Counted from the stretch's first letter, positions 53,054 to 62,616 are shown. The stretch: 64,000 nucleotides of DNA from Sulfitobacter sp. HGT1 (GCF_013282155.1 NZ_BLWI01000005.1:1-64000), one strand, 5' to 3'. Program-made: numbers and translations. Notes: a model not told the origin generated them from the letters alone.

Positions 53054-55513
53054 TCACCGCTTTACACGCTCCATAGCAGGATCAAGCAAAGGTTTCAGCG
53101 AGGCGTCTGCTGAGATGTGGCCGTCCGCGATTTCAATCGTCCATCTGCCAGTCTTTACGACCTCTGCTGTCACTGGTTCGTCAGTCTCGACAAAGCCGAG
53201 TCCGACTGCGCCCCCCAAGGTGTGACCGTAAGCTCCGATCTGAATATATCCCACCGGCATGCCATCCAAATGGATGATTTCGTTTCCATGCATCAGCGGT
53301 GCGGGATCGTTCAGCAGAAACTGGAGCATGCGACGCTTTGGTGTGCCTGCGGCTTTGATCTGTGCAAGGGCATCACTCCCAATGAACCCGTTTGACTTAT
53401 CCAACTTCACCGCAAAGCCAAGCCCAGCCTCGATTGGGTTGTCGGTATTGTCCACATCGACACCGAAATCGCGATAGGCTTTCTCCAAGCGCAGCGAAGA
53501 CAGCGTTTGCATCCCGGCGTTGCGCAGGTCGTAATCTTTGCCAGCGTCGACCAGCAGGTCGTAAACCTGAACCGCATGCAGGCTGGGCACATGCAATTCC
53601 CAGCCCAACTCGCCAATATAGGTGACCCGCAGCGCAAAGACGCGGAACAGGCCGACGTCGATATGGGCGGCCGACATGAAAGGGAAGGTGTCGTTTGACA
53701 GGTCCGCATCGCTAACCTTGGCCAAAATATCGCGGGCCTTAGGGCCATGCAGGTTGATCTGGGTGATGCCATCAGTCACATCGGTGACTGTCACGAATTC
53801 ATCTGGGCCGATGTGCCGCCGCATCCACGCCTCTGTATGGCCGTGACTGTTTTCGCCGACCACGACCATGAAGCGGTCTTGCGCCATGCGGGTAACGGTG
53901 AGATCGGCCTCAAATCCGCCCGCCTCGTTCGTCCAGGCGGTATAGACGACGCGGCCCGTTTTCACGTCGACGTTGTTGCAACTGATCCGGTTTAGCAGCG
54001 GGCAGGCGTCGCGCCCTTGGACGAGGAATTTTGACATCGAACTCATGTCCATCAAGATCGCATCTTCGCGCGCGGCGCGGTGTTCTTCGGCGTGCCAGTC
54101 AAACCAGTTCTGGCGGCCCCAACTGTAGGCGTCGATCTGTGCGGCCTCTGGTGTCGGCGCGAACCAATCGGGAAGCTCCCAGCCGTGGCTCTCGCTAAAA
54201 TACGCCCCGGCGGCCTTGAGGCGGTCATAGAGCGGCGAACGCTTCAGTCCGCGCGCTGTTTTGAAGCTGTCGTTGGGGAAATGTGCGCCAAAGCTTTTCG
54301 CCAGCAATTCAGGCGTCCGGGCGCGGCGAAACGCAGGCGTATTGTGGCTGCCATCGGCAAATCGGTCTACGTTGAAGGCGGTGTGATCGACCGGGCAGCG
54401 GCCATCGGCGATCCAATGTGCCAGCGTCTTGCCAATGCCGGGGCCGTACAGGATACCCAGCGAGTTCATCCCCGCAGCCACCCAGCAATTGCCTAACCCG
54501 GGCGCTTCGCCCACCAGCGGCGCGAGGTCTGGGGTAAAGCTCTCCGGGCCGCAGAAGAACTTGCGCACACCTGCCTCTGCAACTGAAGGCACGCGCTTGA
54601 AGGCCGCTTCCAGATGGGGTGCCATGCGCTCCCAATCGGGCTCAATCTCGCCAAAGGAGAACCCCTCGGGGATTGCGTCAACCATCCACGGGGCTGCGTC
54701 CGGCTCGAACAGACCTACCAGCAAACCGCCGACCTCTTCACGGTAGTAGGACCAGTTGTGCGGGTCTTCGAGCAGCGGTAGATCTCGTGACAGGCCGTCT
54801 ATCTGCTCGGTGATAAGATAATAATGCTCCGCCGCCTGAAGCGGCAGATTCAGCCCTGCCTGTGCGCCGATCTGGCGCGACCACATGCCCGCGGCGATGA
54901 CAACATGTTCGGCTGCGATGTCACCCTGATTTGTTCGCACGCCGACCGCACGTCCACCACGGGTTAGAATGTCCCGCACCGCGACTTCCTCAATCAACTT
55001 TGCGCCACGATTGCGCGCGCCGCGCGCCAGTGCCATCGTGGTATCAACAGGATTGGTGCGGCCTTCCTTGGGGTACCAAAAGGCGGCCAGCGTGTTAGCG
55101 AAGTCTCCGATTGGGAAACGCTCTGCGGCCTCTTTGGGCGAGATCTCATGCACTTCGATCCCATGCAGCCTCATGAAGGCCGCACCGCGGCGCATTTCCT
55201 CCACCCGCTCAGGAGTGTCGGCTGGCTGGATATAGCCAACCTCGCGCCAGCCGGTTGCCTGACCGGTTTCTGCCTCAAGCCCGGCAATAAGGTTGCGCCC
55301 ATGCAGGTAAAGCTCACATTCCCATTCGGCTCCTAAAACCGCTGGTACGATCTCCCCTGCCGCATGCCAAGTGGTGCCCGAGGTCAGTTTGTCTCTCTCC
55401 AGAACCACCACGTCGGTCAGTCCAAGTTCAGTCAGATGGTAGGCAATATTACAGCCAATAGAACCGCCACCAATAATGACGACCTTCGCTTGGCTCGGAA
55501 GGGATATAGTCAT
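53054..55513 (-). CDS. FAD-dependent sarcosine/dimethylglycine dehydrogenase-like protein with GcvT domain
   Basis: An 819-residue two-part enzyme. Residues ~1-430 form a DAO-type FAD oxidoreductase (dinucleotide motif VVIIGGGSIGCNIAYHLTEL, covalent-FAD-type site SGTTWHAAGE). Residues ~440-819 are a tetrahydrofolate-binding aminomethyltransferase (GcvT) domain (WFDWHAEEHRAAREDAILMD, ELGWELHVPS, EKAYRDFGVDVDNTDNPIEAG). Such enzymes demethylate dimethylglycine or sarcosine, passing the one-carbon unit to THF. The start at 55513 gives the dinucleotide fold near the N-terminus. It is divergent from a TetR gene and near a BCCT carrier, consistent with betaine-derived substrates. Confidence 0.9.
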   Translation of the reverse strand: MTISLPSQAKVVIIGGGSIGCNIAYHLTELGLTDVVVLERDKLTSGTTWHAAGEIVPAVLGAEWECELYLHGRNLIAGLEAETGQATGWREVGYIQPADTPERVEEMRRGAAFMRLHGIEVHEISPKEAAERFPIGDFANTLAAFWYPKEGRTNPVDTTMALARGARNRGAKLIEEVAVRDILTRGGRAVGVRTNQGDIAAEHVVIAAGMWSRQIGAQAGLNLPLQAAEHYYLITEQIDGLSRDLPLLEDPHNWSYYREEVGGLLVGLFEPDAAPWMVDAIPEGFSFGEIEPDWERMAPHLEAAFKRVPSVAEAGVRKFFCGPESFTPDLAPLVGEAPGLGNCWVAAGMNSLGILYGPGIGKTLAHWIADGRCPVDHTAFNVDRFADGSHNTPAFRRARTPELLAKSFGAHFPNDSFKTARGLKRSPLYDRLKAAGAYFSESHGWELPDWFAPTPEAAQIDAYSWGRQNWFDWHAEEHRAAREDAILMDMSSMSKFLVQGRDACPLLNRISCNNVDVKTGRVVYTAWTNEAGGFEADLTVTRMAQDRFMVVVGENSHGHTEAWMRRHIGPDEFVTVTDVTDGITQINLHGPKARDILAKVSDADLSNDTFPFMSAAHIDVGLFRVFALRVTYIGELGWELHVPSLHAVQVYDLLVDAGKDYDLRNAGMQTLSSLRLEKAYRDFGVDVDNTDNPIEAGLGFAVKLDKSNGFIGSDALAQIKAAGTPKRRMLQFLLNDPAPLMHGNEIIHLDGMPVGYIQIGAYGHTLGGAVGLGFVETDEPVTAEVVKTGRWTIEIADGHISADASLKPLLDPAMERVKR

Positions 55514-55586
55514 TGTGAACCTTTTCTCGAATCTGTTCGATTTGATCAAAAGCCTGACTTGACCTGCGCTAAAAAGCAAGGAAATG

Positions 55587-55604
55587 ATTGAACGAACATT
55601 CAAT
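55587..55604. promoter_or_regulatory. Operator candidate upstream of TetR gene
   Basis: ATTGAACGAACATTCAAT has 6-bp inverted arms (ATTGAA/TTCAAT) separated by 6 bp, in the 101-bp gap between the divergent dehydrogenase and TetR genes. It resembles BetI-type operators. It ends 10 bp before the chosen TetR start, so binding would block its transcription. Confidence 0.55.
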
Positions 55605-55614
55605 GGAGCCGCTG

Positions 55615-56268
55615 ATGTCTGCCCCTGTATCAAGCAAAGCACCCGCGCGGACGGCCTCCCCCGAGATCAGACGCCAGCAACTGATCGACGCGACTATTGC
55701 CTCGATATGCAAGTTTGGCATTTCCGGCACAACGCTCAATCGGGTTACTCAAGAGGCGGGCCTGTCCCTTGGGCTGGTGAATTTTCACTTCAAGAGCAAG
55801 GACGCGCTTCTGCTGGCCGCCTTGCGGTATCTTGCGGATGAACATCGCGACCTGTGGATCAACAAATCGTCGAGAGGTGATCTCGACCCCATGGCGAAGC
55901 TGCGCGCCATCGTAGAAGCGCAGTTTCACCCTCGCATCTGCAACCGCCGCAAGCTTGCCGTTTGGTTCGCCTTCTTCGGCGAGAAGCGACATCGGGAGGC
56001 ATACCGGAAGTCCTCTGGTGAAGTGGATTTGGAACGACAGCGGATTACAATGCGATTGTGTGCTGAGATTGTAGACGAAGGGGGCTACGAAGATGTTGCC
56101 CCTGACGAGGTTTCTCGCACTCTTGAGGGATTGTTTGACGGATTATGGCTGAACATTCTGACATATCCAGATCGGTTTAGCCGACAAACCGCCCTCCAAG
56201 ACGTTTTGGGCTACCTTTGCAGGTGTTTTCCGAAGCATGTCGACATTTGCTGCGAAGGTCTTGAATGA
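55615..56268 (+). CDS. TetR-family regulator, BetI-like
   Basis: A 217-residue regulator: helix-turn-helix at RRQQLIDATIASICKFGISG, TTLNRVTQEAGLSLGLVNFHFKSKD (~residues 18-63), then a helical ligand domain with RKLAVWFAFFGEKRHREAYR, the region typical of BetI. BetI-type proteins repress betaine-metabolism genes and respond to choline. ATG 55615 has GGAG 6 bp upstream. It is divergent from the dehydrogenase and upstream of a convergent BCCT gene, so it probably controls both. Confidence 0.86.
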   Translation: MSAPVSSKAPARTASPEIRRQQLIDATIASICKFGISGTTLNRVTQEAGLSLGLVNFHFKSKDALLLAALRYLADEHRDLWINKSSRGDLDPMAKLRAIVEAQFHPRICNRRKLAVWFAFFGEKRHREAYRKSSGEVDLERQRITMRLCAEIVDEGGYEDVAPDEVSRTLEGLFDGLWLNILTYPDRFSRQTALQDVLGYLCRCFPKHVDICCEGLE

Positions 56269-56300
56269 CGGCTTAGGGCCGGTCGCGTTCTTCGACACAG

Positions 56301-56331
56301 GGGGCGGGAACCGGACTTTAGCTGCACCCGC
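56301..56331 (+). repeat. Dispersed repeat copy e
   Basis: GGGGCGGGAACCGGACTTTA followed by GCTGC, a diverged copy of the core, with a second module GCTGACATTCGCC at ~56356. The stretch 56269-56679 holds no gene I can support. Confidence 0.4.
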
Positions 56332-56679
56332 AAACCCGCAAGGCTGCATTGCTGGAGCTGACATTCGCCTGACGCGATTTTTGGGCTACAAGCTGCGTCG
56401 CCAGAGGTCCGATCCAAGGCCAAATTGACCGACGTCGGTGCCTTGGATGTTGCTCCTGCATTCGGTTGTTGCCAGCCCTTTGCCGCCGATCGTATTGGTT
56501 TCTGTGTGCCACGGATACTGCAGATGCGAAGTATCGTCATCGCCTCACTCAATGATGCTGCAGGTCGGAACTGCGGCGATAAAGTGCAAATTCCGAGCAT
56601 TGCAAAATTGGACGCATTCAGCCCGCCGCACTGAATGGTGTTACTGTGCAAATTTGATAGCATATACCATGTTACGATC

Positions 56680-56713
56680 AAAAAAAATCCCGGCACCGCA
56701 CAGGGCGGCACCG
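56680..56713 (-). terminator. Rho-independent terminator of the BCCT gene
   Basis: On the minus strand CGGTGCCGC and GCGGTGCCG pair (two G.U pairs) around CCTGT, followed by GGATTTTTTT. It lies 13 bp beyond the BCCT stop at 56726. Confidence 0.75.
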
Positions 56714-56725
56714 AGATCGTTTGTG

Positions 56726-58384
56726 TCAGCGTGGTTCGTTCATCAACCCACGCACGACGGCGTAGCAGGCCGCCAGTAGGACGAAAGTGAACGGCAAGCC
56801 CGTTGATACAGACATAGCTTGCAACGCTGCCAGACCACCGCCCAACAAAAGCGCAATGGCAACCGCGCCTTCAAAGCTGGCCCAGAAGATCCGCTGGATA
56901 ACGGGCGCATTGGTCTTGCCGCCTGCTGCAATTGTGTCGATCACCAGCGAGCCCGAGTCTGACGAGGTGACAAAAAACACCACTACCAGCACGATACCGA
57001 TGAAGGAGGTAATTGAGGTCAGTGGCAGTTGCGTCAACATCTGAAACAGCTTCAGCTCGAGCGCGGCGTCCTGCACTGCTGTGTAGCCATCATTGACCAC
57101 TTGCCCGATGGCCGTGCCGCCCAACGCCGTCATCCACAGAACTGACAAAAGGGTTGGCACGATCAGCACGGCAATCAGGAACTCACGCACGGTCCGGCCA
57201 CGACTGACGCGGGCGATGAACATGCCGACAAACGGTGACCAGCTGATCCACCACGCCCAGTAGAAGGCTGTCCATCCCGAGGTGAAGTTTGCATCTTCTC
57301 GGCCGAAGGGCATCGACAATGCAGGCAGATTTTTAGCGTATGCCAGCAGGTTGTCAAAGAACCCAGTGATGATCGCCAACGTCGGTCCGGCAACGATTAT
57401 AAAAAACAGCAAAAGTGCTGCAAGACCCATGTTGACCTCGGACAGAACCTTGACGCCGCCGTCAAGGCCGCGAAGGATCGAACCGATTGCGATCAGCGTG
57501 ATCAGGATGATCAGCAGGATCAGCATCGAACTTCCAGTACCCAGACCGAACAGGAAATTCAGACCCGCTGCTGCCTGCTGTGCGCCGATGCCCAAAGAGG
57601 TTGCCAAGCCAAAGACCGTGGCAAACACGGCAAGGATGTCAACGATATGGCCAGGCCACCCCCAGATGCGCTCGCCAAAAATCGGGTAGAAGGCCGACCG
57701 CAAAGTGAGCGGCAAGCCCTTGTTATAGCTGAACAGCGCCAGTGCCAGTGCCACCACCGCATAGATCGCCCAAGGGTGAAGACCCCAATGGAAGATCGTC
57801 GCGGCCATGCCCAGACGTGTGGATTCAAGCACGTTACCTTCTGCCCCCCCCAAGGGTGCCCAATCTGTGCGCAAACCGTCTTCACCGAAAACAACGCCAC
57901 CAAAAGAAGACGAATAATGCGACATCGGTTCGGACACGCCAAAGAACATCAAGCCGATGCCCATACCGGCGGCGAACAACATCGAAAACCACCCGATATA
58001 GCCGTAATCAGGAGTTGCATCCGGCCCGCCCAGGCGCACTTTGCCCAGAGGCGACAGGATCAACCCAAAACAGACGAGTACAAAAATGTTACCCGACAGA
58101 AGGAAAAACCAGTCCAGATTGCCTGTCAGCCAATCGCGTAGTCCCACGAAAAGCGGTTCGGCGTCATTCTGAAACGCAAGCGTCAGGAATGTGAACAGCA
58201 TGATCCCGACTGCAGAGATCGAAAAAACAATCTTGTGGATATCCAAATCCATCGACACTGCACCGCTGAAGTTGTCCTGACCAATGTCAAAATCGGTCTC
58301 GATGATTTCCGTATCACCCTCGGGTTCCGGAATGGCTTCGACATCGGGCTCTTCAACCGGATGCTCTTGTTTGTCTTCATTCAT
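56726..58384 (-). CDS. BCCT-family betaine/choline/carnitine transporter
   Basis: A 552-residue membrane transporter with an acidic N-terminal tail (~50 residues) and twelve hydrophobic segments. Family motifs include the MFFGVSEPMSHYSSSFG region (~145-165), HWGLHPWAIYAVVALALALF (~200-220) and the signature WTAFYWAWWISWSPFVGMFIARVSRGRT (~355-385, aromatic-rich). These import quaternary ammonium osmolytes or nutrients. A universal stress gene lies 42 bp upstream on the same strand, and a terminator follows. Confidence 0.93.
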   Translation of the reverse strand: MNEDKQEHPVEEPDVEAIPEPEGDTEIIETDFDIGQDNFSGAVSMDLDIHKIVFSISAVGIMLFTFLTLAFQNDAEPLFVGLRDWLTGNLDWFFLLSGNIFVLVCFGLILSPLGKVRLGGPDATPDYGYIGWFSMLFAAGMGIGLMFFGVSEPMSHYSSSFGGVVFGEDGLRTDWAPLGGAEGNVLESTRLGMAATIFHWGLHPWAIYAVVALALALFSYNKGLPLTLRSAFYPIFGERIWGWPGHIVDILAVFATVFGLATSLGIGAQQAAAGLNFLFGLGTGSSMLILLIILITLIAIGSILRGLDGGVKVLSEVNMGLAALLLFFIIVAGPTLAIITGFFDNLLAYAKNLPALSMPFGREDANFTSGWTAFYWAWWISWSPFVGMFIARVSRGRTVREFLIAVLIVPTLLSVLWMTALGGTAIGQVVNDGYTAVQDAALELKLFQMLTQLPLTSITSFIGIVLVVVFFVTSSDSGSLVIDTIAAGGKTNAPVIQRIFWASFEGAVAIALLLGGGLAALQAMSVSTGLPFTFVLLAACYAVVRGLMNEPR

Positions 58385-58426
58385 CTGGTGTCTTTCTTGT
58401 TGTTGGCGCTGATCATGTTTCTTGGC

Positions 58427-58840
58427 TCAGCGTACGACGAATACCGAGATCTCTGCATGCTCCGCAACATGTCCGCCATGCGACGCGAGTATCCAGTCCA
58501 GCATTCGGGGCGGATGGCTGGCCATCACCACCAGATCGGCACCGCAATCGCTCACCGCCCTCAGGATTAGCTTGTTAATCTCTACAGCCGGATCAGTGCT
58601 GACGACCGGCAGCGCCTCGGTCTTGATGCCGTGCGTGCTGGCTTGTTCTGCGGAAAAGGCCGCAAGTTTAGCCTCGTATTCCTTGGGGTTGTGGGCTACG
58701 TCACCAGGCGTCTCCTCGGTCACGCCCATGTAGACGACACTCGCGCCGTGCTGCCGGGCTTCTGTCGCGGCCACGGTCAATGCCTTTTGCAATCGATCGA
58801 GATGGCCGAGATCGACGGGGACCAGAATTTTCTTGAACAC
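58427..58840 (-). CDS. Universal stress protein (UspA family)
   Basis: A 137-residue single-domain Usp: KKILVPVDLGHLDRLQKALT at the start and a C-terminal ADLVVMASHPPRMLDWILAS, HGGHVAEHAEISVFVVR, which lies where the nucleotide loop G-2x-G-9x-G(S/T) is expected but lacks the full glycine motif. It is transcribed with the BCCT gene 42 bp downstream. Coupling of Usp proteins to TRAP and BCCT transporters is common in marine alphaproteobacteria; its role here is likely regulatory. Confidence 0.88.
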   Translation of the reverse strand: MFKKILVPVDLGHLDRLQKALTVAATEARQHGASVVYMGVTEETPGDVAHNPKEYEAKLAAFSAEQASTHGIKTEALPVVSTDPAVEINKLILRAVSDCGADLVVMASHPPRMLDWILASHGGHVAEHAEISVFVVR

Positions 58841-59213
58841 AACTATTTCTCCTGTCTGATGCTGTTCGTTTCGATCCGCGGTGCCGCATGTTGGACCGCA
58901 AGAGCTGGTCGTGATGGACTTCGAAAATCGATACGTTGCTCAACACTTCCTAAAAAAAGACGCCGCAGACTGAGTATGCGACGCAAAAATACCTTTATTC
59001 GCCACGTAGAACCATAATGTTACTGATAGACGTCATTGGAGTAAAACGCATTTTTCTTGTTGCCGGTCTGATGCACTGCGCCCCGAGTCGGTGGGAGGCA
59101 AGAAAAGAAGGGGCAAGTATCCTAAGAAGAAATCCATCCATCGGTTGAATTGCTGAGTCTCGACCTGAGCTGAGCGAAGCTGTTCCTTGCAAGAGGGGCG
59201 AAGCTCTATAAGT
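58841..59213. other. Intergenic stretch without supported genes
   Basis: No coding sequence is supported between the Usp start and the VOC remnant. The segment should contain the promoter for usp-BCCT near 58850-58950, but no clear consensus boxes were picked out. Confidence 0.45.
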
Positions 59214-59285
59214 CTATTAGACGTAAGTCTGACTGCGCGCGACACTAAAGCACTCGGGACGTTCTACAAACAGGTCCTCGGTATT
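59214..59285 (+). pseudogene. VOC/glyoxalase-type fragment
   Basis: LLDVSLTARDTKALGTFYKQ followed by VLGI is the typical start of a VOC-superfamily (glyoxalase/bleomycin resistance-like) protein. The frame is lost after about 24 residues. It is a short relic only. Confidence 0.35.
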
Positions 59286-59443
59286 GTTGATCGGCGTCCA
59301 CCGATCCGGTTAAGCTGCATCCGCAGTGAACGGCGAGAAGACCTGCACTGCCGCCATCCACTCATCGAAAATGCTGCACGATGCACGGACGGCCGGTCAG
59401 GGGAAGCCGCGCTGCGGCATTGCAAGGCTGGTTCAATGGCCGG

Positions 59444-59680
59444 TTAGGGCCGGAAGCTGCATTCGACAGTAAGGGCGGATATCCGACCGGGATTGTCATG
59501 TTCACCTGACTGGTATCGTCTCGGCGTCAGGCCAAAATGCGCGCCAACAGTCCGTGATCGTTTGAAACGCGTCGGGTCGTCGACAGCGGCTTTGAATGTA
59601 AGTGAAGCGATTGCGCCGACGCCTGGAGCTGTCATCATGCGCACCCTTATAAACGAGATGGAAAGACGACGCCTCCCTCA
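59444..59680 (-). pseudogene. IS110-family transposase remnant
   Basis: The minus strand encodes RMMTAPGVGAIASLTFKAAV, then DDPTRFKRSRTVGAHFGLTP, RRYQSGEHDNPGRIS, and breaks off. It is the same subfamily as the remnant at 47281-47688 but diverged. Towards higher coordinates the frame stays open to about 59680, where the transposon end candidate begins. Confidence 0.75.
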
Positions 59681-59700
59681 TGTCACAGATTATTGCGAGA
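59681..59700. mobile_element. Candidate end of the Tn5053/Tn7-like transposon
   Basis: TGTCACAGATTATTGCGAGA begins with TGTCA, as the ends of Tn5053/Tn402-class elements do, exactly where IS110-type sequence stops. Within the next 100 bp are partial repeats (GATTATTGCGAGA, GTTGTCTACAGC, GATTATCTACAAC) that could be transposase sites. The other end is outside the window, so this cannot be confirmed here. Confidence 0.4.
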
Positions 59701-59791
59701 CGGGCTCCCCCTGAAATCTCCTTCGTGAAAATAGGTCAGGCCCGTCTTTCAAGAAGAAGGTTGTCTACAGCGTGGCAAGCTAAACGATTAT

Positions 59792-61645
59792 CTACAACAC
59801 ATCTGGTAACTGGCTTAATTCTCGACGGACCTGCTTTTTCATCGTGGATGATAGGGGAGCAATTTGGGCCAGGTCGGAAACTCTAAGCAGATGGCCACGC
59901 GACGTATCGCCTTCATTTTTCGCCCCAACCGTAGGAATGCCCAACTTGCGAAGATGATTAAGCATATGTCGCCCGGTCGTGCCGCCTTGCTTGGCGAAAT
60001 CTGCGACGGGGATATAGCAGGACTGGAAATGGACCAGATCCTCGGGGAGGACGCTTTGCTGCCCTCGCTCTCCATGAGAGGGTGGGGTTACCTTAAGCAG
60101 GCCTACTTTGCACCAGTGCACGACGACTTCATGCTTCCATCCAGTCATCTTCGCAATATCATGTGCGGTCCATGCTGATGAATGGCCGTTCGCTGCAAGC
60201 ATCGCCTCCAAGTCCGCTTTGAGGAACTGAAATTCACCCAGTTTCCCTTCCGTGCTTACCGGGAGCAGACCTCCAGAGAATATCAAGCGGATGACTTGGA
60301 GGATGGCGTTTCGATCCGTGGTTCGCCGCAAATTGATGTCGGAGAACGAAAGTGTGTCACCAGTTTGATCCAACGCTGTGTCCTTGAAGCGGTCAACCAT
60401 TGCAATCAACGCCTCGCTGTCAAATCCACCTTCGACGAGTGGCGGACGGTCACTGGTGTCGACCGGTGTGATGGCTCCTGCCTCGCCAATCATGTTGAAT
60501 TGCTTTCGACTGACGCCAAGGAATTCGGCAGCGGCTAAAGCTGTCACAAACCGCTCTCGGGCTGATACGACCTCTTGAACTACAGTTCTGCGGACTTGCG
60601 TGTGCCTGTGGCCTGACCCTGAAAGCCGTTGAACCCCGTCTATCGTTCCATTGGCAACCGCTGCGACAAGGCGTTCCGCGCGGACACCGATCATTTTCGC
60701 GGCCTCGGTCGCAGAGACCCACTCTCGTTTGATCCCAGTATTGGTAAGTTGTGATGCATAGCCGCCATCGAAGGCATCAGCGCCAATTAGCATGATCCGC
60801 CTACGGAATTCAGCGTAGCCATCGCCCCTGAACCCCATGATGGTTTGATACCAACGACCCAAGCGACCTGGAATTGAATTTGCGGTCAGATCACCCGCTG
60901 AGAAACGCTCAGTCACGTGTTGATCAAAGCCGTTCGGCCAGTTGCTGAGCATTCCTCCGACCGGGTCCATGAACTCCAAGGTTTCCTGAACCGTTTGGGG
61001 AATTGAATACTTGCCGGACTTGCCTGTCCTGCTTCGGCGCGTATCTGCTGCCAAGAATGCAAGAAATCGACAAAGATCTGGTGGAGCGGCGGTGGTCCAC
61101 GCCGCTGGCAACGGGACGGTCCTTTTCGGGGTGCCATTGGCCACGAGAGAGGCGATTATTATTGCCCGATCTGGAGCATTCTCAATCTGGAATTCGGCAA
61201 GCGGCAACCCGCATTCACATGTTCGAAACCCGCCATTATTGGGTTTGAGCGGGGAGGTGCATCTTGGGCAGGTATCTTGAAGCAATATTTCGTGGTGTTC
61301 GCACGCGGCGACAAGTGCGCTCCGCCAACTCTGACGCCTGAACTTTCCTTCCGCCATGCAACTGGGACAGATGGGATCTCTGTGGTGCCGCTCGAAGCGC
61401 CAGTCCAGCACTGGGGTAGATGGAGCGGCCGACGGCGAAATGGCGCAAAGTTCGCTGTTCGCCAGTCTCAATTTTGCTTCGAGGGCTTCGACGTTCTCGA
61501 CGAGGTTTCGACCATACCGATAGCCGAGGGCGGTCAAAAAGTCGGATGACTGTGCGTAGCCGTTGAGGTCACCGATCCGTCGAAAGTAGCCCAACAGACT
61601 TTCGCCGTTTTCGGGACGCATGATCCTATAGCAGTCGAACATCAT
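59792..61645 (-). CDS. tniQ: TniQ/TnsD-type target-selection protein
   Basis: A 617-residue protein with the TniQ pattern: ENGESLLGYFRRIGDLNGYA (~12-31), then a zinc-binding block with CPSC (~93-96), ACEHHEILLQDTCPRC (~114-129) and CECG (~143-146). Several helix-turn-helix-like segments follow (ATEAAKMIGVRAERLVAAVA, AAEFLGVSRKQFNMIGEAGA, HDIAKMTGWKHEVVVHWC). TniQ proteins choose the insertion target for Tn5053/Tn7-like elements. At 617 residues it is closer to long TnsD-like forms than to the short Tn402 TniQ. Its start overlaps the tniB stop by 4 bp. Confidence 0.85.
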   Translation of the reverse strand: MMFDCYRIMRPENGESLLGYFRRIGDLNGYAQSSDFLTALGYRYGRNLVENVEALEAKLRLANSELCAISPSAAPSTPVLDWRFERHHRDPICPSCMAEGKFRRQSWRSALVAACEHHEILLQDTCPRCTSPLKPNNGGFRTCECGLPLAEFQIENAPDRAIIIASLVANGTPKRTVPLPAAWTTAAPPDLCRFLAFLAADTRRSRTGKSGKYSIPQTVQETLEFMDPVGGMLSNWPNGFDQHVTERFSAGDLTANSIPGRLGRWYQTIMGFRGDGYAEFRRRIMLIGADAFDGGYASQLTNTGIKREWVSATEAAKMIGVRAERLVAAVANGTIDGVQRLSGSGHRHTQVRRTVVQEVVSARERFVTALAAAEFLGVSRKQFNMIGEAGAITPVDTSDRPPLVEGGFDSEALIAMVDRFKDTALDQTGDTLSFSDINLRRTTDRNAILQVIRLIFSGGLLPVSTEGKLGEFQFLKADLEAMLAANGHSSAWTAHDIAKMTGWKHEVVVHWCKVGLLKVTPPSHGERGQQSVLPEDLVHFQSCYIPVADFAKQGGTTGRHMLNHLRKLGIPTVGAKNEGDTSRGHLLRVSDLAQIAPLSSTMKKQVRRELSQLPDVL

Positions 61646-62616
61646 GAAGCCTTCATCGCGGCAAATTCAACCAGGTTTGTCGGATCAACGGCAAGTTCTG
61701 CGTCATGCATCACACGAGCGTATGACCGAACCAATGACTCGTCGGTTGGCGCAGCATCCTGGAAATAGATGTCCGTGTGACCGCTATCCTGGATTGTCAG
61801 CCTTGCCGCACGTGCCACCGTATCAAAAGTCAGGGTACCATCCTGGACCCGCTTGGCAGCGGCCCGGAGGACATCAAGCACTCGGCCGACGCGTCCGCCT
61901 GAGATCCCATAGAGGCGTCGGGACATGTCGAGGTCATCGAAGTCGATTGATACGCCCTCTGCCTGAAGGATCTGCAAGCACGCGAGGACAGCCCCAACGA
62001 ACCCCGGGTGGTCTTTTTCAGAACCCCAGTTGTATGGAAGAAACTGAACAGTTCTGAAAGCGCGATCCCTAAATTGCTCATTGCCATCGATAAGATGCTG
62101 GAACTTGGGAAGTCCTGCGAGAATGAGTGTGACCCCTGTTTCATCGACAAAGGTCTTGAAGTGATCTGTTGCCCCGCGCGCGGAAAGATTTGCGCCTCGC
62201 TCAGCACAATGACTGCATTCATCGAGTGCGATGAATTTAATCCCCTGGTCACGCACGGCTTTCAGGAGCCTGTCTCGGACGAGGGCAGTCGTTTCCTTGC
62301 CGTGAAAGCTCAATCCAATTGCCGTCAGCATTGAGCGGTAGAGCTCACGATCATTCGGTTTCGGCGGGATGGTCGAAAGGCCAAAGTCCGAAGATGGAAA
62401 TAGATGCCCAGACGGAGCCGCAACAGTTTGCAATTGCTCTTGCATATCCTTCAACAGCTCCGATTTGCCGCATCTTGTCGGACCAAGAAATGGAATGATC
62501 GAGCCGCCGCGGTCCTCAGCGAGTTCGATCAACTCCCGTACATTTGCGCTGACTTGATCATATCGCTCATGCGCGACATGGACATCCAAGGCCTTGGAAA
62601 AATCAACGATAGTCAT
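61642..62616 (-). CDS. tniB: TniB/TnsC-type AAA+ ATPase
   Basis: A 324-residue ATPase with Walker A FLGPTRCGKSELL (~44-55) and Walker B FIALDECSHC (~128-137), then a sensor-like LILAGLPKFQHLID and the helical SRRLYGISGGRVGRVLDVLR near residue 230. It links the TniA transposase to the TniQ-marked target through ATP-dependent polymerisation. The 4-bp overlaps on both sides make tniA-tniB-tniQ one operon. Confidence 0.9.
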   Translation of the reverse strand: MTIVDFSKALDVHVAHERYDQVSANVRELIELAEDRGGSIIPFLGPTRCGKSELLKDMQEQLQTVAAPSGHLFPSSDFGLSTIPPKPNDRELYRSMLTAIGLSFHGKETTALVRDRLLKAVRDQGIKFIALDECSHCAERGANLSARGATDHFKTFVDETGVTLILAGLPKFQHLIDGNEQFRDRAFRTVQFLPYNWGSEKDHPGFVGAVLACLQILQAEGVSIDFDDLDMSRRLYGISGGRVGRVLDVLRAAAKRVQDGTLTFDTVARAARLTIQDSGHTDIYFQDAAPTDESLVRSYARVMHDAELAVDPTNLVEFAAMKAS

